A stretch of 64,000 bases of DNA, taken from an uncultured Pelagibacteraceae bacterium. Lineage in GTDB: Bacteria; Pseudomonadota; Alphaproteobacteria; Pelagibacterales; Pelagibacteraceae. This document shows, piece by piece, positions 57,862 to 64,000 of this stretch (position 1 is the stretch's first letter; each line of letters begins with the position of its first letter). Below the pieces are notes generated by a model, which was not told where the DNA came from, did no database searches, and worked only from the letters and a program-made list of their open reading frames with translations. The stretch is taken from assembly GCA_902600855.1 (NCBI GenBank), contig CACKKY010000002.1, positions 1 to 64,000 on the forward strand, written 5' to 3'. A program made the position numbers and the translations under genes.

Positions 57862-59265
57862 ATGTCTACTACTCTTTACGATAAAATCTGGAATGATCAT
57901 TTAGTAGATCAACAAGAAGATGGAACTGCATTACTATTTGTAGATAGACATCTAGTTCACGAAGTAACAAGCCCACAAGCCTTTGAAGGATTAAGAAATT
58001 CTAATAGAAAAGTTAGACATCCTAAATTAACATTAGCTGTTGCTGACCATAATGTTCCTACGACCGATAGATCTCAAGGTATATCTGATCAAGAGTCTAA
58101 AATCCAAGTAGACACCTTAGAGTCTAATTGTAAAGAATTTGGAATTAAATTATTTGGAATGAATGATAAGAGACAAGGTATTGTACATATAATTGGACCT
58201 GAGCAAGGATTTACTCAACCAGGAACTGTGATTGTTTGTGGGGATAGTCATACGGCAACTCATGGAGCTTTTGGAGCTTTGGCGTTTGGAATAGGAACTT
58301 CAGAAGTTGAACATGTTTTAGCAACACAGACTTTGGTTCAAAAAAAAGCAAAAAATTTTAGAATAAATGTGAATGGTAAGCTTCCTCTAGGTGTAACGTC
58401 TAAGGATGTAATTCTTCAAATAATAGGAAAAATAGGAACTGCTGGTGGAACAGGCTGTGTAATTGAGTACGCTGGAGATTTAATAGAGTCTCTGAGTGTA
58501 GAACAAAGAATGACTATTTGTAATATGACAATTGAAGGTGGAGCCAGAGCAGGTTTAATCGCGCCAGATAAAAAAATATTTGATTATTTAAAAGGCAAAC
58601 CAATGTCTCCTAAAGGAGAAGAATGGGATAAAGCAGTTAATTATTGGAACACCTTAAAGACTGATAGTGATGCAAATTTCGATAAAGAAATTAATTTAAA
58701 TGCTGCTGATATTTTGCCAATGATAACATGGGGAACTTCACCTCAAGACGTAATTACAATAAATGATAAAGTTCCTAATCCTCAGAGTGAAAAAGATGAA
58801 GATAGAAAAAATTCTATTGAAAGGGCCATTAAATATATGGGTTTAAAACCTGATATGTCTGCAACTGATATCAGAATAGATAAGGTTTTTATTGGTAGTT
58901 GTACTAATGGAAGAATTGAGGATTTAAGAGAAGCTGCTAAAATTCTAAAGGATAAAAAGATTTCATCGCATGTTAATGCTATGGTTGTTCCTGGTTCTGG
59001 ATTAGTTAAAGAGCAAGCAGAACAAGAAGGTTTAGATAAGATATTTATTGAGTCAGGCTTTGAATGGCGAGAACCTGGCTGTTCTATGTGTCTAGCAATG
59101 AATGCAGATAAATTAAAACCAGAAGAAAGATGTGCATCTACATCAAATAGAAATTTTGAAGGAAGACAAGGCAGAGGTGGCAGAACTCATCTAGTTAGTC
59201 CTGGCATGGCTGCTGCAGCAGCAATTTCAGGTAATTTAGATGACGTTAGAAAGTATCAAAATTAA
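57862..59265 (+). CDS. leuC: 3-isopropylmalate dehydratase large subunit
   Basis: [91 protein letters not shown]. Confidence 0.98.
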   Translation: MSTTLYDKIWNDHLVDQQEDGTALLFVDRHLVHEVTSPQAFEGLRNSNRKVRHPKLTLAVADHNVPTTDRSQGISDQESKIQVDTLESNCKEFGIKLFGMNDKRQGIVHIIGPEQGFTQPGTVIVCGDSHTATHGAFGALAFGIGTSEVEHVLATQTLVQKKAKNFRINVNGKLPLGVTSKDVILQIIGKIGTAGGTGCVIEYAGDLIESLSVEQRMTICNMTIEGGARAGLIAPDKKIFDYLKGKPMSPKGEEWDKAVNYWNTLKTDSDANFDKEINLNAADILPMITWGTSPQDVITINDKVPNPQSEKDEDRKNSIERAIKYMGLKPDMSATDIRIDKVFIGSCTNGRIEDLREAAKILKDKKISSHVNAMVVPGSGLVKEQAEQEGLDKIFIESGFEWREPGCSMCLAMNADKLKPEERCASTSNRNFEGRQGRGGRTHLVSPGMAAAAAISGNLDDVRKYQN

Positions 59266-59871
59266 ATGCAGAAATTTAATAAATTAACTAGTATTCCTGC
59301 ATACTTGCCAATAGTTAATATTGATACAGATATGATAATTCCAAAACAATTTTTGAAAACAATTAAAAGAACAGGACTAGGTAAAAATTTATTTTTTGAG
59401 ATGAGATATGATGATGATGGAAATGAAATTAATGACTTTATATTAAATCAAAATCCTTACAATAAATCTCAGATTTTAATTGCGGGAAAAAATTTTGGAT
59501 GTGGATCCTCTAGAGAGCACGCTCCATGGGCTTTATTAGATTTTGGAATTACTTGCGTCATAAGCTCAAGTTATGCTGATATATTTTATAGTAATTGTTT
59601 CAAAAATGGTATTTTGCCTATAATTCTTGAAGAGAAAAAAATTAAAGAATTATCTGAATATGCAAATAGAAAAGATGAAATTTCAATTAATCTTATTGAT
59701 GAAAAGATAATTTATGGAAATAATGAAATTAAATTTAAGATTGATCCATTTAAAAAGAAATGTTTATTAGAGGGATTAGACGATATTGCTCTCTCATTAA
59801 ACAAATCTGATAAAATTGAAAATTTTGAAAATGATTTAAAAAAAAATAAACCATGGATATTTCATGATTAA
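59266..59871 (+). CDS. leuD: 3-isopropylmalate dehydratase small subunit
   Basis: [46 protein letters not shown]. Confidence 0.97.
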   Translation: MQKFNKLTSIPAYLPIVNIDTDMIIPKQFLKTIKRTGLGKNLFFEMRYDDDGNEINDFILNQNPYNKSQILIAGKNFGCGSSREHAPWALLDFGITCVISSSYADIFYSNCFKNGILPIILEEKKIKELSEYANRKDEISINLIDEKIIYGNNEIKFKIDPFKKKCLLEGLDDIALSLNKSDKIENFENDLKKNKPWIFHD

Positions 59872-60970
59872 AGTTAAGAAGAGAAAAATTTTACTATTAC
59901 CAGGTGATGGTATAGGTCCAGAGGTAACAGGTGAGGTAAAAAAAATTATTAATTGGTTTAATGAAAAAAAATCTTTAGATTTCGAAATTGATGAAGACCT
60001 TGCCGGTGGATGCTCTTATGACAAACATGGCTCACCCATTACTGATGAAGTTTTTTATAAAGCTTTAGAAAGTGAAGTCGTTATGTTAGGTGCTGTTGGT
60101 GGTCCAAAGTGGGATAATCTAGAATTTTCTAAAAAGCCAGAAAGAGCATTATTAAAATTGAGAAAAGAATTAAAATTGTTTGCTAATTTAAGACCAGCAA
60201 TTTGTTTTGAACAATTGGTAGATGCCTCAACTTTAAAGCCAGAGATTGTATCAGGTTTAGACATTATGATTGTAAGAGAGCTTACAGGTGGAATTTATTT
60301 TGGTGAACCAAGAGGTATTAAGCCAATTGAAAATGGTGAAAGAAAAGGAATTAATACTCATACCTACACAACAAGTGAAATTACAAGAGTTGCAAGAATT
60401 GCATTTGATTTAGCTAAAAAAAGATCGAATAAAGTTACATCTTGTGAAAAATCAAATGTAATGGAAGCCGGACAACTTTGGAGAGAAGAGGTTCAGGAGC
60501 TTCACGATAAAGAATATAAAGATGTAGAGTTAAGCCATATGTTAGCCGACAATTGTTCTATGCAATTATTAAGAAATCCTAAACAGTTTGATGTAATTGT
60601 AACTGATAACCTATTTGGTGATATGTTGTCTGATCAAGCATCGATGCTAACTGGATCATTGGGACTTTTACCATCAGCTTCTTTAGGAGCCAAAAATAAA
60701 GATGGAGAAATGCGATCAATGTATGAGCCTATCCACGGTTCTGCTCCAGATATAGCAGGAAAGGGTATAGCAAATCCAATTGCCTCTATTTTAAGCTTTG
60801 CAATGGCATTAAGATATTCGCTAGACCTAGATAATGAAGCAGATGCACTTGAAAAAGCAGTCCAAGAAGTATTAAATGAAGGACTAAGAACTAGGGATAT
60901 TTTATCAAAGGGAATGAAAGAAGTGACTACTTCAGAAATGGGAAGTGCGATAATTTCAAAATTGCAATAA
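59864..60970 (+). CDS. leuB: 3-isopropylmalate dehydrogenase
   Basis: [84 protein letters not shown]. Confidence 0.97.
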   Translation: MIKVKKRKILLLPGDGIGPEVTGEVKKIINWFNEKKSLDFEIDEDLAGGCSYDKHGSPITDEVFYKALESEVVMLGAVGGPKWDNLEFSKKPERALLKLRKELKLFANLRPAICFEQLVDASTLKPEIVSGLDIMIVRELTGGIYFGEPRGIKPIENGERKGINTHTYTTSEITRVARIAFDLAKKRSNKVTSCEKSNVMEAGQLWREEVQELHDKEYKDVELSHMLADNCSMQLLRNPKQFDVIVTDNLFGDMLSDQASMLTGSLGLLPSASLGAKNKDGEMRSMYEPIHGSAPDIAGKGIANPIASILSFAMALRYSLDLDNEADALEKAVQEVLNEGLRTRDILSKGMKEVTTSEMGSAIISKLQ

Positions 60971-60996
60971 TTATATAATTATTCTAAGGTTTCAAA

Positions 60997-62760
60997 ATGC
61001 CAAATTACACAGCACCAGTTGAAGATATGATGTTTCTCTTTGAAAAATTAAGAGATAATAAAAATTATAATGAATTAGAAAAATACAGCGAAATTAATTC
61101 TGAACTAGTTAAAGATATTTTAGATGAAGCAGCAAAAATAAATCAAAATCTTATATTACCTTTGGCTATAGCTGGTGATGAAAATCCAGCTAAATTAGAA
61201 AATGGTGTTGTAAGGACACCTCCTGGATATAAAGAGGCCTATAATAAATACATAGAAGATGGCTGGGTATCGTTATCTTGTGACCCAAAGTATGGAGGCC
61301 AGGGAATGCCAAAAACAGTCAGTGCTTTTTTTGATGAAATGCTATCAGCTACTTGTCTTTCTTTTAAGCTTTATAGTGAGCTAACTATAGGTGCGTATAA
61401 TTGTATTTCACATCATGCAACAGATGAGATGAAAGAAAAATATTTACCTAAAATGGTTGAGGGTAAATGGAGTGGCACGATGTGCTTAACAGAACCAATT
61501 TGTGGGACAGATTTAGGTCTTCTAAAAACAAAAGCAGTAGAGCAATCAGATGGAACTTATAAAATTAGTGGACAGAAAATTTTTATAACCTCAGGTGATC
61601 ATGATCTAACAGAAAATATTATTCATTTGGTGATTGCTAGATCATCAGACTCTCCATCTGGAACCAAAGGTATAAGTTTATTTTTAGTTCCTAAATTCAT
61701 AGTTAAAGATGATGGATCAATTGGACCAAGGAATGGAGTATCTACAGGATCAGTAGAGAGCAAAATGGGTATAAAAGGTTCAGCAACTTGTGTTTTAAAT
61801 TTTGAAGAAGCTGTTGGCTATATGATAGGTCCAAAAAATAAAGGATTAAGTCAGATGTTTACAATGATGAATTTAGAGAGAATTCTTGTTGGAATTCAAG
61901 GTTTAGGATTATCAGAAATAGCTTATCAAAATTCTCTTTCCTATGCCAAAGAGAGAAAACAAGGAAAAACAAATAATACTAAATCTACAAATGGAGCAGA
62001 TTTTATTATTGAACATGCTGATATTAGAAGATCTTTATTAAACATGAAATCAATAGTTGAAGGTGAAAGAGCCTTATGTTTTTGGCTTTCTCAACAAACT
62101 GAAGTAAGTCTTAATCATCCTGATGAAAAAATTAAACAAGAAGCTTCAGATTATGTTTCATTAATGACACCAGTTGTAAAATCATTGTTTACAGATTTAG
62201 CGATGGAAATCACAAGCGATGCTATGCAAATTCACGGCGGATATGGATTTACAAAAGATCAAGGAATTGAACAATTATATCGAGATAATCGAATAACACC
62301 AATTTATGAGGGCACAAATTCTGTTCAAGCTGCAGATTTAGTATTTAGAAAATTAGTCAACAAAAATGGGAATATTATTAATAATTTTATGGAAATGATT
62401 AAAAGTGAGTGTGATAGTAAAAGTGAAAAAGTACAAAGTTTTTCAAAACAATTGGAATACTATTTAGGTATTTTATCAAAATTTAATAGCTGGATTGCTG
62501 AGAAGAGCAATGAAGGAAAAGATGATGTGAGTGCTGCAGCAAATGATTATTTAAAAACACTTGGCTACATATCTTTAGCCTTCTCGTGGATTAAAGTTCT
62601 TGAGGTAAGCTATAAAGAATATGATAGTAATAAAGATTTTTATGAGGATAAAATAAATACCGCAAAATTTTATTTTGATAAAGTTCTTCCCAGATCAGAA
62701 TATCATTACAAATCTGCTATAACTGGAAGTTCAAATATAATGAATTTTAAGTTCAATTAA
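60997..62760 (+). CDS. acyl-CoA dehydrogenase, candidate 3-methylmercaptopropionyl-CoA dehydrogenase (DmdC-like)
   Basis: 587 aa with the long-form ACAD layout (YTAPVEDMMFLFEKL..., MCLTEPICGTDLGLLKTKA, IHGGYGFTKDQGIEQLYRDNRITPIYEGTNSVQAADLVFRKL); followed by acyl-CoA synthetase. Confidence 0.88.
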   Translation: MPNYTAPVEDMMFLFEKLRDNKNYNELEKYSEINSELVKDILDEAAKINQNLILPLAIAGDENPAKLENGVVRTPPGYKEAYNKYIEDGWVSLSCDPKYGGQGMPKTVSAFFDEMLSATCLSFKLYSELTIGAYNCISHHATDEMKEKYLPKMVEGKWSGTMCLTEPICGTDLGLLKTKAVEQSDGTYKISGQKIFITSGDHDLTENIIHLVIARSSDSPSGTKGISLFLVPKFIVKDDGSIGPRNGVSTGSVESKMGIKGSATCVLNFEEAVGYMIGPKNKGLSQMFTMMNLERILVGIQGLGLSEIAYQNSLSYAKERKQGKTNNTKSTNGADFIIEHADIRRSLLNMKSIVEGERALCFWLSQQTEVSLNHPDEKIKQEASDYVSLMTPVVKSLFTDLAMEITSDAMQIHGGYGFTKDQGIEQLYRDNRITPIYEGTNSVQAADLVFRKLVNKNGNIINNFMEMIKSECDSKSEKVQSFSKQLEYYLGILSKFNSWIAEKSNEGKDDVSAAANDYLKTLGYISLAFSWIKVLEVSYKEYDSNKDFYEDKINTAKFYFDKVLPRSEYHYKSAITGSSNIMNFKFN

Positions 62761-62762
62761 TC

Positions 62763-64000
62763 ATGAGTCCCTATGATGAAAATTTGGATAAAAATAAAGC
62801 AAATTATGTCCCACTTACTCCATTGTCCTTTTTACAAAGAGCTAAAGATATTTACCCAAATTATGAAGCAATAGTATATGAGGATAGAAAATATACTTGG
62901 ACAGAAGTCTATAAAAGAGCAATTAAATTTGCTAGTGCGTTAGAAAAAATTGGTATTAAAAAAGGTGATACTGTTTCATTTTTAGCTTTTAATACTCCAG
63001 AAATATTTGAAGCTCACTATTCAGTTCCTATGACAGGAGCTGTTTTAAATACTATAAATATTAGATTAGATGCAAACACTATCTCTTATATTTTAAATCA
63101 CAGTGATGCTAAGGTTTTAGTAGTCGATAGACAACTTCACATTGAAGTAAAAAAAGCACTTAAAACTTTAGATAAAGAAATTACAATTATAGATATTTAT
63201 GACAAACATGCAGATCAGTCAAAATTAGAAAAAATAGGTGACCTAGAGTACGAAGATTTTTTAAATACTGGTGATGAAGATTATAATTGGAAAATGCCAG
63301 AAGATGAGTGGCAAGCAATATCATTAAGTTATACTTCAGGAACAACTGGAAATCCAAAAGGTGTTGTTTATCATCATAGAGGATCTTACCTAATGTCTAC
63401 AGGAAGTGCAGTAGCTTGGGATATGCCTAATAGACTTAATTTTTTAACCATTGTTCCTATGTTTCACTGTAATGGATGGTGTTATCCTTGGACCGTTCCA
63501 ATGTTAAATGGAAGAACAATATGTCTTAGAAATATTGATGTAAAAAAGATTTTTGAATTGATTGACAAATATAATGTAACTCATTTTGGGGGAGCGCCCA
63601 TTGTATTAAATATGATAACTGGAGCTCCAGAAAGTGATCGAAAAAAATTAAAACATAAAGTTTATGTCTTAACTGCAGGAGCACCTCCGCCAAGTATAAT
63701 TTTTAAAAAAATGAAAGATCTTGGTTTTGAAGTGATGCATGTATATGGATTAACTGAAACTTATGGACATGTTACTCAATGTGCTTGGAATGATGGATGG
63801 AATGGTTTTGATGAGGAAAAACAAAATGAAATCAAAGCAAGACAAGGTGTGAGGTACCCAAATACAGAGGGTGTAACTATTATGGATCCTGAAACAATGA
63901 AAGAAGTTCCTGCAGATGGAAAAACAATTGGCGAAATCATGATTAGAGGAAATGTAGTTATGAAAGGGTATTTCAAGGATAAATCTGCTACTGATAAAGC
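62763..64000 (+). CDS. AMP-forming acyl-CoA synthetase, candidate 3-methylmercaptopropionate-CoA ligase (DmdB-like); truncated by window end
   Basis: Open frame to window end: MSPYDENLDKNKANYVPLTPLSFLQRAKDIYPNYEAIVYEDRKYTW...LSYTSGTTGNPKGVVYHHRG...VPMFHCNGWCYPW...VYGLTETYGHVTQCAW. Confidence 0.9.
   Translation, partial: MSPYDENLDKNKANYVPLTPLSFLQRAKDIYPNYEAIVYEDRKYTWTEVYKRAIKFASALEKIGIKKGDTVSFLAFNTPEIFEAHYSVPMTGAVLNTINIRLDANTISYILNHSDAKVLVVDRQLHIEVKKALKTLDKEITIIDIYDKHADQSKLEKIGDLEYEDFLNTGDEDYNWKMPEDEWQAISLSYTSGTTGNPKGVVYHHRGSYLMSTGSAVAWDMPNRLNFLTIVPMFHCNGWCYPWTVPMLNGRTICLRNIDVKKIFELIDKYNVTHFGGAPIVLNMITGAPESDRKKLKHKVYVLTAGAPPPSIIFKKMKDLGFEVMHVYGLTETYGHVTQCAWNDGWNGFDEEKQNEIKARQGVRYPNTEGVTIMDPETMKEVPADGKTIGEIMIRGNVVMKGYFKDKSATDK

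Noticed and set aside
57598-57900. Minus-strand 100-aa ORF opposite rplS
   Set aside because: Antisense shadow of the L19 low-complexity tail; no RBS or family signature.
1-64000. CRISPR arrays, IS elements, prophage, toxin-antitoxin or restriction systems
   Set aside because: No regularly spaced direct repeats, transposases, integrases or nuclease/methylase modules were seen in either strand.

Overview
This 64 kb window is AT-rich and gene-dense, with short spacers and many overlapping start/stop codons. Gene content and protein style are typical of a streamlined SAR11/Pelagibacter-like alphaproteobacterium; that taxonomic call is inference. Most of the window is core metabolism: purH, rpe, actP/DUF4212 + acs, tsaD, hemCD, folD, tesA + ABC exporter, argG, hspQ, ccmC-ccmH, ftsY/dapF, ffh-rpsP-trmD-rplS, leuCDB. 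It also holds a probable 2-hydroxy/2-oxo-acid utilisation block with a TRAP transporter, and a DmdC/DmdB-like pair cut by the right edge. No rRNA, IS element, prophage or CRISPR array was seen; there is one tRNA-Gly. The observations most worth following up are: a three-hairpin structured leader upstream of ffh; a photolyase-like protein whose FAD-binding domain comes first and an alpha/beta-like domain last (possible circular permutation), near an FeS-BCP-type photolyase and an unlisted DUF2256 ORF; a single-nucleotide frameshift in an amidase; matching low-complexity Ala/Glu/Lys/Pro tails on ribosomal proteins S16 and L19; a long inverted repeat between hspQ and ccmC; an EF-hand-like loop inside the acetate-type symporter; and a terminator between the TRAP binding protein and its permeases. 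I found no clear new defence or mobile system. All family assignments are from reading the sequence, without database searches.
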